Source: Triticum aestivum
Taxonomy: Eukaryota > Streptophyta > Magnoliopsida > Poales > Poaceae
Assembly (NCBI RefSeq): GCF_018294505.1
Contig: NC_057807.1
Coordinates: 167,988,820-168,052,819 of the forward strand
Reading direction: 5' to 3'
DNA: 64,000 nucleotides
The position numbers and the translations under genes are program-made. The notes under the pieces were generated by a model. The model was not told where the DNA came from. It saw only the letters and a program-made list of their open reading frames with translations, and made no database searches. Position 1 is the stretch's first letter; every line of letters begins with the position of its first letter. Positions 12,503-26,000 of this stretch are shown piece by piece.

Positions 12503-13967
12503 AACTCACCTGGCCTCGCCCACCTGGCTTACCTGGCGGCCCACTGGCCGGCCCAACCCACCACCGCCATCGTCCTCCTGGCGCCAGTCGGCCAGGCGTG
12601 TGGCCGACGAGCGTGCACGGGCAGAGCGCAACGCCACCAGCTCGCCTGCCTGCCTCCCCTGCCAGCGCGATGCCTCTCTTCGGTGCCACCCCGACCTCCC
12701 TGGCCTATGCACTCCTCCACTCCTCTCGTCTGCTCTCTCCCTCTCGGCCGCCCGAACGAGCCAGAATGCACCGACGAGCACCGCCGCAGCCACCGTGCTC
12801 CCCTCTCCTCATCGTGCTGTCATTACCTCCGCCGCGCCTCCCTCGACCTCCGCGACGAACCGCATGCTGTCGGACGCCCCACAGCATCGCCATCTTCATC
12901 ATCTCCATCACCGGCCGCCGGAGATCCCCTTCACCGCTCCGCTCGCTCCGGTGCTTCCCCGAGCTCGTCGACCCGCCCAACGTGCTCACCGTGAGCTCAT
13001 GTCTCGAACCCTCCCTCTCTTTTGCCTTGTTTGCACACCATAGCCACCGCGTTGCCTGCGCCCGAATGCGTCGCCGCCTGCGCTCGCCGCCGATGCGCCC
13101 CCGGCGACCATTTGGTCCACCGGGTGTGTCCATCACCCTCGCCGCATCACGCACACACACACCAGCACTCCAGCTCTCCCGCTCGCGTAGCACAGTGCCG
13201 CTCACGCCTAACCCGGGCTCTGGCCGCCGCGGCCGAGCTCCTCACTGTCGCCTCCGGCCACCCCAGGCCCGGCTGGCCCCACCGCCTGACGCGCGTTGGT
13301 CTGGGCTCTCGAACGAGCCCAGCCATGCTACAAACGGGGCACCATAGCCCGTTTCTGCGGCGCTCTGCCGCCTCTGGTCGTCGCCGGCGGCTTAACGCCA
13401 GCCTAACCCTATTTAGGTTAGTGCTAATAACCCCCCACCCCCCCCGTCTAATTAAGTTAGGTTAGTACTAACTAAGCTAGGTTAGTTTAGTTAGAGGCTG
13501 ACATGTGGACCCTAGCGTCAGGTTTGACCTGGGCTAACGCTGTTGACCTGATGACATCACACAGACGTCATGCTGACGCAGTAATACTTTCTCTGGATTT
13601 TAATTAATTAAGGAAATTCCAGAAAATTGCCAAAACTTCTAAAATTCAAATAAATTCAACTGTAACTCCAAATGAGATAAATTATATATGAAAAATGATC
13701 AGAAAAATCCAATCTATCCATTTGTACCATTTTCATGCATGATAGAACAACTTATGGCTGCTGTTTAGGCCAAATATTATAATGGCATTTAAACCTTCAC
13801 ATATGGAGTTTGAATTTGAACCTAGGGTTCAAACCAACTTCATTTAACCTGCTGCTAGTTGCATTAGCCCAAACCACAGCATATTGCCATGTCATGATCA
13901 TGCATCATATTGTGCATTGCATTGATTGTGTTCTTCCTTGTTGTCTGTGTTTGTCCCCTCTCGATAG

Positions 13968-14031
13968 ACGTGGTTCCGACGATGAGTTCGATGACACTGA
14001 TGAAGAACTATACTATCTTCAGAAGTGCCAG
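13968..14031 (+). other. Exon-like conserved block inside the solo LTR
   Basis: This 64-base block follows a pyrimidine-rich stretch ending in TAG and is followed by CAG|GCAAGC, a possible GC-type splice donor. One frame reads DDEFDDTDEELYYLQKCQ. The homologous block at 63506-63569 has the same length and the same peptide core, differing within that core only at third codon positions. The nested LTRs carry a diverged version (about 17045-17110 and 25107-25171, minus). I do not recognise the peptide. A coding or splicing role is inference. Confidence 0.45.
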
Positions 14032-14977
14032 GCAAGCAAAAACCCCTTGTTCATTCTGATACAAACCCACTCTCTCACCCTGCTCTCTTTTACTGCATTA
14101 GGACAACAATGATTCAACTGTTACATGTTGCGGTAGTTGAACCCCTTATCCTCTGCATGACCTATCATTGCCACAGTAAATAGATGAAACCCACTAGCAT
14201 GAGTAGGAGTTGTTTGAGACCTGATGTGCCTACTCATACATGCTTGTTTGTCATGCCTGCTACTGCTTAGTGTTGAGTCTGGTCTGATTCATCGGGGATG
14301 AATTGGAAGGTTGTGAACATGTCCTACTGTGTGTGATCTAAGTGTGTGAACACGATTTGGTAAAGATAGCCGTGAGAGGCCATGTAGGAGCACATGGTGG
14401 GTTGTCTCATTGAAGCCGTCCTTAGGAACTAAGTTCTGTGTTTGTGATCCATAAACAACTACTACCACTCATTGGGATCCTTAATTGACCCTCTCGGCTT
14501 CTTAATCACTCTTGTCCTCTGTCCAGGAGTTGCAAGTAGTTTCTGGTGTTTCTAGTATGTTGGAGGCCGTGGGCAGCGCTGACCCGAGGGGTGGGCTGTG
14601 ATGCGGTAGGCATGTGGCACGGTGTACCGGGCGCCTCATTTGGTGTCTCGAGAACCCTGCACACATCATTCGGGGCCGTATGTGGAAACCTCGGTCGGAC
14701 TCCCTGCGGATGGAACCTGAATAGGTGATAAACCTGGACTAGAGACTTGAGTGTTTAGGTAGGCCATGGCCGACACCCTCGCCAGGCTTCCGCTTGAAGG
14801 TTGCTGAGATACATGATGTGTACATGGCGGTAAGTGGCGAGAGCGTGTGTGAAGAAATACGCCCCTGCAGGGTTATCATCATCTATTCGAATAAACGCAT
14901 CCGCGGTAAAGGACCTCTGGGTTGCCTATACAGTTCATAGACAAGTGAAAGTGGATACTCTAAAATACGCAAGATAA

Positions 14978-14982
14978 GCATG
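14978..14982. repeat. Target-site duplication GCATG, left copy
   Basis: GCATG precedes the nested element at 14983 and recurs at 27224-27228 immediately after it. Removing the element and one copy restores a continuous LTR, as judged from the homologous sequence near 16090. Confidence 0.95.
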
Positions 14983-17900
14983 TGTCAGGACCCCGACTCA
15001 ATGCCACATCGATCTAGCATGTAACACCTCATATCACTTTGCGGCCTCACGCACGGTATTCCCACGGGTGTCGCCTTACCTTTGCCCAGGACCGTTTGCG
15101 CCTTTTGGCACACGTATATGACAGTGTCGCTAGCATCCATATGATAAGGAGCCCGGGCTGACATGGCTAGTCGTAAACCCAAAGCGGCACAGACTTACAG
15201 GGACAGGCATCCATGACCCAGCATCGAACGTGTCGGTCATCAGCGAGTGAATCCAGGCTGTAGCACTGGGCTAGCAGGACTCCGGTGAACCGGGCTATAG
15301 CGGGCTAACAGGACTCCGGTATTCATCGCGTGACATTTCCCCGAAGGGACAGACACAGGAACGAAGAAGGACACATGCCGGCCAGCCTAAGTGTTCCGGA
15401 GCAGTAGCAAGCTACCATGGCTCGGTGGAAACACTAGGAGACATTTCCCGGTAAGAGAGGCTACTAAAGATAAACAACTAGATAGCCAGATCCCACACAT
15501 ACCAAGCATTTCAATAACATACACACAATATGCTCGATATGTGCAAATACAGCATAGCATCACAACATGACTCTATGACTCAAGTAATTTATTCATTAGG
15601 CTCCGAGGAGCGAGATATTACAAACATGGGTCTCATGACCCAACAATCAGAGCATACAAGTCAAAGCACAAGCGGAAGCTATCATGTCTGAGTACAGACA
15701 TCTATAAATGAAAAAGGCTGAGAAGCCTGACTATCTACCAGATCCTGCCGAGGGCTCAAGATCGTAGCTGAGGTATCAAGCTAAACGTCGAAGTCCACGT
15801 GGAACTACTAGTGAGACTGAAGTCTCTCTGCAAAAACATAAAATAGGCAAACGTGAGTACAAATGTACCCAGCAAGACTTACATCAGAACTATCTACATA
15901 TACATCATTATCAACCAAGGGGTGGTGAGGTTTAACTGCAGCAAGCCAGCTTTGACTCGGTGGCTATCCTGAACTACGACTGCAAGTAACTCTTTTGAGG
16001 TGGCGCACACGAGTCCACATATTCACCATATCAATACACCACTATGGATCCGCTCCCGTCTCCCTACGAGAACGCCATCCATAGCACTCACGCTTATCTT
16101 GCGTATTTTAGAGTATCCACTTTCACTTGTCTATGAACTGATATAAGCAACCCAGAAGTCCTTTTCCGCGGACAAGGCTATTCGAATAGATGATGTTAAC
16201 CCTGCAGGGGTGTACTTCTTCATACATGTTTCCACCACTTAGCGTCTGCACATGACATGTGCTCGGCAGACTTCAAGCGAAAGCCGACGTGGGTGTAGAC
16301 CACGACCTACCTAAACACTCAAGTCTCTAGTCCAGGTTTATCGCCTATTCGGGTTCCATCCATGAGGAGATCCGGCCGGAGTTTCGCTCACAGCCCCAAA
16401 CGATGTGAACAGGGTTCCGTGACACCAAACGGGCGCCCGGTATACGCGGCCACGTGCCTACCGCATCACAGCCCACCCCTACAGTCAGCGCTGTCCACGG
16501 CCTCCAGCATACTACAAACACCAGAAACTACATGCAACTCCTGGACAGAGGACTAGGGTGATTAAGAAGTCGAGCGGGGTCATATTTCAGGGCCCAATGT
16601 ATGGTAGTAACTGAATCATGGATCACAAACACAGAACTCAGTTCCTAAGGACGGCTTCAATGAGACAACCCACCATGTACTCCTACATGGCCTCTCACCG
16701 ACACCTTTTACCAAATCGTGTTCACACACTTAGCTCACACATAGTAGGACATGTTCACACACCTCTGATTCATCCTCGATGAATCAGACCTAACTCAACT
16801 CTAAGCAGTAGCAGGCATGACAAACAAGCATGAATGAGTAGGCACATCAGGGCTCAAACAACTCCTACTCATGCTAGTGGGTTTTATCTATTTACTGTGG
16901 CAATGACAGGTCATGCAAAGGATAAAGGGGGTTCAGCTACCGCAGCAAGTAACAGTTGAATCGTTGTTGTCCTAATGCAGTAAAAGAGAGCAGGAGCGAG
17001 AGAGTGGGATTGTATCGGAATGAACAAGGGGGTTTTGCTTGCCTGGCACTTCTGAAGATAACATTGAGTCTTCATCAGTGTCAACGATCACATCATTGGT
17101 ACCGCGTCTATCGAGAGGGGACAAATACCGGCAACACAGAAGGGAACACAATCAATGCAATGCACAATATGATGCATGATCATGACATGGCAAAATGAAT
17201 GTGTTTTGAGCTAATGCAACTAGCAACAGATCAAATGAAGTTGGTTTGAATACAAGATTCAAATTTAAACTCCATATGTGATTATTCAAATGCCATTTAA
17301 TTGATTTGTGCTAAACATCAGCTATAAGTTGTTCTAACATGCATGAAAATGGTACAGATGGATTCCTTGAATTTTTCTGATAATTTTTCATATATAATTT
17401 ATTTAATTTGGAGTTACGGTTAATTTTCTATGAATTTTAGAAGTTTATACAATTTTCTGGATTTTCTGATTTATTTTAAATCCAGAAAATCATTTAATGC
17501 GTCAGCATGACATCACCTTGACGTCATCAGGTCAATGGGGTAGATTCAGGTCAAACCTGACCAGTGGGGTCCACTGGTCAGTGACACAACTAATTAACCA
17601 AGTTAATTAGCCTTAAGTTAATTCTAACTAAACTGTTTGTGGGGCCGGGGCCCACTGGTCAGCGACTAATCAGCTAACTAACCTAGGTTAATTAGTGTTA
17701 AACTAATACTAACTAAAATGTCAGGGGGGGTGGCCCACACGTCAGTGACACACGGGGAAGGTCAAACCTGGGTCAACTCGCCGGAGTTGACCCGCGACTC
17801 GTCGCCGGCGGAGCCAGAGACGGCGGAGGGGTGCGGGTTTCCTCCTCCGGCGAGCGTCTACGTGACGCGGGCGCTCGTCCGCGTCGAGTAGTGGCAGCGG

Positions 17901-19120
17901 CTGGGCCTAAGATGGCCGGAGTCGTCACCGGCGTCGAGCGTGGCGGTGGCCGGGGAGGCTCGTGCGGGGCACCTACGTGTTCCAGGCAGCGCGGGGAGGA
18001 AGCTGAGCACGACAGCCGGGCCACTAGGTGGCCGGAGGCACGTCGGCGGCGATCACAGACGGCGGCGGGTTTCGGTCATCAAGGGGGCGACGGCTACGGC
18101 AACCAAACGAAGAGGGAAAGAGGGGGAAACGGTGGTGGAGCTCACAGGGGTTGCAACGGTGGCCTCGGGGAGCTCGGGGAGGCGTCGGAGGCGGCGAATT
18201 GCCAGCGGTGAGCTTCGGTGGCCGGCGACGGAACGGCGATGGTGGCGGCGTTGCAGGGCTTCCGGAGGGCCGTGGGTCGGTGGAGAGGGAAGAGGGGGTC
18301 GAGGCGGGGCCTCTGGGCTAGTCGGGGGAGCGAGGGAGGCCCGGTGGCCGTGGTTATGGCGAGCGGCGGCGACGGGCTCCGCTCGGTGAGGAGAACAGAG
18401 GAGGAGGAGGGGGTCCAGAGAGCAAGGGAGAAGTGAGAGGGGGTCGGGGCTGCATGGCGTCGCGGGAGGGAACCAGGGGAGGAGGAGGCAGCCAGGCAGG
18501 GAGGAGGTGGCCGGGGCGCGTGGCCGCGCGCGCCGGGCGCGTGGCCGTCCTCCTGGCAGAGGAGGAAGGCGACAGGGGAGGGAGGCGGTGGTGGGCTGGG
18601 CCAGCGGAAGGAGCTGGCCAGCTGGGCCGGCTACAGGTAAGTGGCCCAGGTAGGCTTCTGTTCTTTTTATTTTTTTTCTTCTGTTTTGTTTTATTTAATT
18701 TATTTTGCCACTGTTTTGAATTTAAAATAATTCAAACAATGCCAAAAACTCCTCTGAACATTTTATATTGCTAAATGGACTTTTCCAAAAGCTTATAAAA
18801 TATATCAGGGGTATTTGAAATTATATTCTAATTATATGAATATAATTCAAATTCAAATAGCTAATGAATTAAATCCAAAGTCCCAAAAATAATTCCTTAA
18901 AAATGTTCAATATTTTGGTTGGGACCAGAACCCTTACCAAAAATTATCAAACATTTAAGAAGAGCATTTTGGAGCAATGAATGAAATTTCTAGGGTTTTT
19001 GCCCCTCTTTTATTTAAGTTTTTGAGGCTTCCAAAATTCCCTCAGTTCAAATTTTAGAATTTAAACATGATGCACACATGAAGCTAGCCTAGAGCATTAC
19101 CAGAAGCTAGGGATGTGACA
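14983..19120 (-). repeat. 3' LTR of the LARD-like element
   Basis: The LTR reads TGTCACATCCC to GGTCCTGACA on the minus strand. It matches 23084-27223 with only scattered single-base differences, roughly one per 150-200 bases in the parts I compared. It carries about 34 extra bases near 15288-15321, where a short sequence is repeated, and lacks about 40 bases present near 26010-26055 in the other copy. GC-rich overlapping ORFs at 17773-18774 are shadows within the LTR. Confidence 0.92.
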
Positions 19121-19134
19121 ACTCACCCCCACTA
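19121..19134 (-). other. Polypurine tract of the LARD-like element
   Basis: On the minus strand TAGTGGGGGTGAGT directly precedes the 3' LTR start TGTCACATCC. Confidence 0.9.
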
Positions 19135-22100
19135 AACAAGAATCTCGTCTCGAGATTCAAGCGTAGGGTAGGGTGAAGGGGGAACGTAGACTAGTATAAT
19201 CTTCACGATCCAGGTTGCACTTCATAGGAACGTTGATTCGATCACCATCATTGTCTTGAAGTCTTGCTCTGAGAAATCCTGTCAACATGACATGGAGGGA
19301 AGAAGACTCTAGAAGGGTCGATCTCCTCGAAGATCGAACAACTCACGGAATGAGACATAGGACCAACTCTCGGGTTGAGACACGAGATACACATCAAGAG
19401 GGGTGGAAAGAAACGGATGACGAAGGTTCACTAGGTAGACAATAATTTCACGCTTAAGAAGGTGGTAATCGATTGTTAACATAGTGAGGAGTTGAATTGC
19501 CATGATACCACGACGAAACATCCTGGAGGAGGGTGATTCGTAGAGTATTATCTTAAGTGGCAAAAAGAATTACCTTTGATATAGGGATCGTTGAGACTCT
19601 CTATATCAGCCGAAGGCAAATCACAGCAATCGATTGGCGGGGGTCGGTAGAATGGCATACTCGGACTTGGATGATGTGGATTACCTTGTTAAAGACAATG
19701 TAATGGATGAATTTCCTTATCACCAGAGATGGAAGAGACCCGTGGTAGAATGGCACATTGACGGTGCAAGCTGGGAACAAAATGCAAATGATGGGAATGA
19801 TTCTGGTAACTGGGGAAGAACCCAACAATAAAGAGTGAATTCACTGTTGGAGTGGTTATAGCATAACCGAGGGAACTGAGAGCAAACCCAGCTAGTGCCG
19901 AGGATAACACGTAGCGCTTGTGCGTGCTCTCAAGAACTTGAGCATTTCCACAATCATCAAGATTCTACCAATATCCGTGACAAGGATCCTGGCAACACAA
20001 CTTGCTACCATGATGAATAACGATGGACGATGCAGATGCATAGGAAGATAACACCTTCTCAGATTTCATCTTAGCGAGGCCAAGGAAACAAAATCTGGAT
20101 GATCGACCGAGAGACATTTAGCACTCCGCTTCTAATGTTCTCCTTGATGTGCTAGTGTAACCCATTCATAGAAATGGTCTGGTATCTAGGACATCAAGTA
20201 AAAGGTCGGACTTCGGGATCTCAAAATCCATAGGGCAACTAGGGAGTAAATCCTACGAAATCCCTATGGGGGGTGGTCAACTTCCTCAAACAAGATACTA
20301 TAATAATAGGTCTACCGGATGGGTGTGTTGGCCACGACATCCACCTTACCGGTTATCGAGAGACAATATCATAATTCTTGGGAAATGTTCCAACCATCAT
20401 ATCTGCCTGAGATTCAGATCTGGCTGGTGTCAGGATATTCCAGACTCATCGAGTCTAGGAAGAAAAACGAAAGTTTGCAACACAAATCGACGAGATGACA
20501 TTGCGAGATTCTCGGGAGATGAACTACGATAGTAAGCTCCAAAACATGAGCTGGTTCTGCTACAAACATGTGAACACGTTGTCCCAGACAAGCATGACCA
20601 CAAAGTAGTCTTATAATAAAACACTACTGAGTTCTGGTTGGGAACCATCATCGTAGATAACGAAGTCCTTGCATAAGTCATATGATTAGCTCTTATGAGG
20701 GAACTTCTTCTCCTTGAACAAATCAATCAGTGGCTTGGTGTGCTCGGGACACATATGGAATGAAGGTTGCAAGTCTTCAAACCACAGAATTCTTCGCACG
20801 TGTGCATGACTGATTTGGGATGATTCCAAAGGAAACAACATTAACTTTCTCAAATTCATGGCGGCAACTTTCACCAAATGCACGTGTATAAGAGGAAGTC
20901 ACTCCTTTCATCAAACAAATACTTCATGAGCTAGCATGAAGAAAATGCTTTCAAAAGTTTCCAACACTAACTTATTGTTCAACGAGATCTTGGAGAAGAT
21001 GAAATGATGTTGATGGGCTCAACAACAAATCATCGAGATTTCCATGAGGATGGAATTCCCTAATTATGTGAACAGGTGATAGCATTGGTCAGACCCATAA
21101 GATATAATGGGGTATGCTCGAGGAGTCAACCACGAGTAAGACAACATTACGAACATCGTTGGTTCTGATTTGATTTGATGATAGCCCACACTCAAATCAA
21201 AGAATTGATAAGACAATAGGTCCAGCAACTGATCACATGGACCAATCAATGAAAATATCATCTTTCTTCAACACACACTACACAAGAATATCCCTTTGGA
21301 ACAAACTAAGTTAGGCAAGCTTTTATCTTCCAATTCTCCAAGTTGTTGTCTAGCTTAACCAACTAGCTCAGGGATATCCAACACAGATTCTTGGAGAAAG
21401 GGTGGTTCACAAGAAACCAACTTGATCACGAGCTCAACATAATAGTCAGGGGACAACCTGGTAATACTTCCGAGAAGATATTCGGAAAATCACGAACCAT
21501 CGGTATGTTACTAAGCTTGAGAACAATCTTGCTTTTGAGGGCAAGACGACATGATCAAATGAGTGAGGACTTGAAATAATTCCTAACTCATTGGTCGAGG
21601 AGTGCACCAGAAAGATGGACAAGGTAGCACGATCAATCTTAGAATGATGATTCACTAACCAACACGCTAAGAATGAGGTTATCGTCCATTTAACTACCAA
21701 GCAACGAGGTTGCTGGGAGTATTGATTTCACACATCACAATTCATTTGTCGGTATTCCGGTTGCATCAACACGAGGGCCGAGGAATGACTAATGATGGTG
21801 AGAAGTATCACTACGTCAAAATTCATGAGAGTTGGTGCAGTTCTCATGACAATTCTGACATAAAGGGGGTAATACTCCAAGGTAGAACAAAACCAAAAGC
21901 TGGATTGGCATTTGATCTGCGGAATACAACTACTTTGACCCAATCCTAGATATGGATGAGGTACTGGAGTTTGTTTCTCCTAGTCATTCTGCGATAGAAT
22001 GGCTTGACGGACCACAAGAGTAGTAGACATCGATAAACGAACGCACGCATACTCTTGACTATCAATTGATAGATGAGGGTCAGAATGCAACTAAAGAGAA

Positions 22101-23067
22101 CAACTCAAAGGAACATATAATTTTCTGAGTTGTGGATGCATAGATTAGTATGTCGAACCAAGTTCAACATATTTCTTCCGGATAACCCATGCAGAAAGGT
22201 AGAACTGGCAGAGTCACGATTTATGAATGGAGAACTCCTCAAGAATAATCCTGTTGTGATATTTCAGTTCAACGAGGAACTTCTGCCATAAGTAGTTCAT
22301 GGTATTTGGAAGAAGAAGATACCACGGACTTCAAGGACTATCGCAAAGGTTACTAATATCCTAAAGGCGCTAGCAATTACTATCAACATGAAGTAGGTAG
22401 AGTGAATCTCGGGTTCAAGAACCCAGGAACAGAATACCTATTACTAAGTAGCACCACGGGATGCTTTCGAGAATGATGGCCAGAATCTTCACACTGGGAA
22501 CACAAAACATTGCTAGATTACTAGGTGACTCCCTAAACACCTAGGGCCATAATAGTAACTCCAACATAATGTCAAGGCAATAGAATACCTTAACTCAACA
22601 ATTAGTGTGATTGAGCTGGCATAAAGGAGCATCGAAACCAGAGGAAAATGATTTTGCAAATGCATCAGACTATTTAGAAACCTGGAATGACACGGACAGC
22701 ATAACGGCTGTAAATGCTCAGAAAAGATTTGAGACATTCACAAAAATGGTGGCATAACCACTCAGAAGCACAATATCACGGTTTCGAGATCAACAATTAA
22801 CATACGGAAGCAGTAAAAACTGAATAGAGGCTTAAGTCCAAAAATCTTATAAGTGTACGGATTAGTAACACGTGATCCTGATAGAAAGAAGAGATAGCCT
22901 AGTTCTTAATCCCCGCAGGAAAGATAAGATGACTCAGATCAGAAGGCATGAGGTATAAGGAGTAAAAAGAGCCTCATGTTCCATCCCACAATCAATTCCC
23001 TTATATAACTAAAGAATTTCTAGACTCAACTTCGACCAGTTGGCTTGGTAATCCTACAGGCAGTCAG

Positions 23068-23079
23068 GCTCTGATACCA
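23068..23079 (-). other. Primer-binding site of the LARD-like element
   Basis: The minus strand reads TGGTATCAGAGC, identical to the usual initiator methionine-tRNA site, four bases after the 5' LTR. Confidence 0.95.
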
Positions 23080-23083
23080 ACGC

Positions 23084-26000
23084 TGTCAGGACCCCGACTC
23101 AATGCCACATCGATCTAGCATGTAACACCTCATATCACTTTGCGGCCTCACGCACGGTATTCCCACGGGTGTTGCCTTACCTTTGCCCGGGACCGTTTGC
23201 GCCTTTTGGCACACGTATATGACAGTGTCGCTAGCATCCATATGATAAGGAGCCCGGGCTGACATGGCTAGTCGTAAACCCAAAGCGGCACAGACTTACA
23301 GGGACAGGCATCCATGACCCAGCATCGAACGTGTCGGTCATCAGCGAGTGAATCCAGGCTGTAGCACTGGGCTAGCAGGACTCCGGTATTCATCGTGTGA
23401 CATTTCCCCGAAGGGACAGACACAGGAACGAAGAAGGACACATGCCGGCCAGCCTAAGTGTTCCGGAGCAGTAGCAAGCTACCATGGCTCGGTGGAAACA
23501 CTAGGAGACATTTCCCGGTAAGAGAGGCTACTAAAGATAAACAACTAGATAGTCAGATCCCACACATACCAAGCATTTCAATAACATACACACAATATGC
23601 TCGATATGTGCAAATACAGCATAGCATCACAACATGACTCTATGGCTCAAGTAATTTATTCATTAGGCTCCGAGGAGCGAGATATTACAAACATGGGTCT
23701 CATGACCCAACAATCAGAGCATACAAGTCAAAGCACAAGCGGAAGCTATCATGTCTGAGTACAGACATCTATAAATGAAAAAGGCTGAGAAGCCTGACTA
23801 TCTACCAGATCCTGCCGAGGGCTCAAGATCGTAGCTGAGGTATCAAGCTAAACGTCGAAGTCCACGTGGAACTACTAGTGAGACTGAAGTCTCTCTGCAA
23901 AAACATAAAATAGGCAAACGTGAGTACAAATGTACCCAGCAAGACTTACATCAGAACTATCTACATATGCATCATTATCAACCAAGGGGTGGTGAGGTTT
24001 AACTGCAGCAAGCCAGCTTTGACTCGGTGGCTATCCTGAACTACGACTGCAAGTAACTCTTTTGAGGTGGCGCACACGAGTCCACATATTCACCATATCA
24101 ATACACCACTATGGATCCGCTCCCGTCTCCCTACGAGAACGCCATCCATAGCACTCACGCTTCTCTTGCGTATTTTAGAGTATCCACTTTCACTTGTCTA
24201 TGAACTGATATAAGCAACCCAGAAGTCCTTTTCCGCGGACACGGCTATTCGAATAGATGATGTTAACCCTGCAGGGGTGTACTTCTTCATACATGTTTCC
24301 ACCACTTAGCGTCTGCACACGACATGTGCTCGGCAGACTTCAAGCGAAAGCCGACGTGGGTGTAGACCACGACCTACCTAAACACTCAAGTCTCTACTCC
24401 AAGTTTATCGCCTATTCGGGTTCCATCCATGAGGAGATCCGGCCGGAGTTTCGCTCACAGCCCCAAACGATGTGAACAGGGTTCCGTGACACCAAACGGG
24501 CGCCCGGTATACCCGGCCACGTGCCTACCGCATCACAGCCCACCCCTACGGTCAGCGCTGTCCACGGCCTCCAGCATACTACAAACACCAGAAACTACTT
24601 GCAACTCCTGGACAGAGGACTAGGGTGATTAAGAAGTCGTTCGGGGTCATATTTCAGGGCCCAATGTATGGTAGTAACTGAATCATGGATCACAAACACA
24701 GAACTCAGTTCCTAAGGACGGCTTCAATGAGACAACCCACCATGTACTCCTACATGGCCTCTCACCGACACCTTTTACCAAATCGTGTTCACACACTTAG
24801 CTCACACATAGTAGGACATGTTCACACACCTCTGATTCATCCTCGATGAATCAGACCTGACTCAACTCTAAGCAGTAGCAGGCATGACAAACAAGCATGA
24901 ATGAGTAGGCACATCAGGGCTCAAACAACTCCTACTCATGCTAGTGGGTTTTATCTATTTACTGTGGCAATGACAGGTCATGCAAAGGATAAAGGGGGTT
25001 CAGCTACCGCAGCAAGTAACAGTTGAATCGTTGTTGTCCTAATGTAGTAAAAGAGAGTAGGAGCGAGAGAGTGGGATTGTATCGAAATGAACAAGGGGGT
25101 TTTGCTTGCCTGGCACTTCTGAAGATAACATTGAGTCTTCATCAGTGTCAACGATCACATCATCGGTATCGCGTCTATCGAGAGGGGACAAATACCGGCA
25201 ACACAGAAGGGAACACAATCAATGCAATGCACAATGTGATGCATGATCATGACATGGCAAAATGAATGTGTTTTGAGCTAATGCAACTAGCAACAGATTA
25301 AATGAAGTTGGTTTGAATACAAGATTCAAATTTAAACTCCATATGTGATTATTCAAATGCCATTTAATTGATTTGTGCTAAACAGCAGCTATAAGTTGTT
25401 CTAACATGCATGAAAATGGTACAGATGGATTCCTTGAATTTTTCTGATAATTTTTCATATATAATTTATTTAATTTGGAGTTACGGTTAATTTTCTATGA
25501 ATTTTAGAAGTTTATACAATTTTCTGGATTTTCTGATTTATTTTAAATCTAGAAAATCATTTAATGCGTCAGCATGACATCACCTTGACGTCATCAGGTC
25601 AATGGGGCAGATTCAGGTCAAACCTGACCAGTGGGGTCCACTGGTCAGTGACACAACTAATTAACCAAGTTAATTAGCCTTAAGTTAATTCTAACTAAAC
25701 TGTTTGTGGGGCCGGGGCCCACTGGTCAGCGACTAATCAGCTAACTAACCTAGGTTAATTAGTGTTAAACTAATACTAACTAAAATGTCAGGGGGGTGGC
25801 CCACACGTCAGTGACACACGGGGAAGGTCAAACCTGGGTCAACTCGCCGGAGTTGACCCGCGACTCGTCGCCGGCGGAGCCAGAGACGGCGGAGGGGTGC
25901 GGGTTTCCTCCTCCAGCGAGCGTCTACGTGACGCGGGCGCTCGTCCGCGTCGAGTAGTGGCAGCGGCTGGGCCTAAGATGGCCGGAGTCGTCACCGGCGT

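Larger units (their letters stand above)
19121..23083 (-). mobile_element. Non-coding internal domain of the LARD-like element
   Basis: Nearly 4 kb between primer site and polypurine tract was scanned in all frames. The longest frames are 75-98 codons, overlap each other, and show no zinc knuckle, aspartic protease, YxDD or integrase motif. The size agrees with the roughly 3.5-kb conserved non-coding domain known for LARDs. Such domains are thought to provide RNA structure for packaging by proteins from autonomous relatives; that role is inferred here. Confidence 0.8.

Noticed and set aside
12364..13347. 327-codon plus-strand ORF in GC-rich DNA
   Set aside because: It lies wholly in the solo LTR, overlaps open frames in most other phases, and has low-complexity proline, arginine and serine composition expected from GC-rich DNA. 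No domain is visible.
17773..18774. Several overlapping ORFs of 60-149 codons
   Set aside because: They are in the GC-rich part of the LARD-like LTR, recur at 25839-26833 as LTR copies, and are open in several frames at once.
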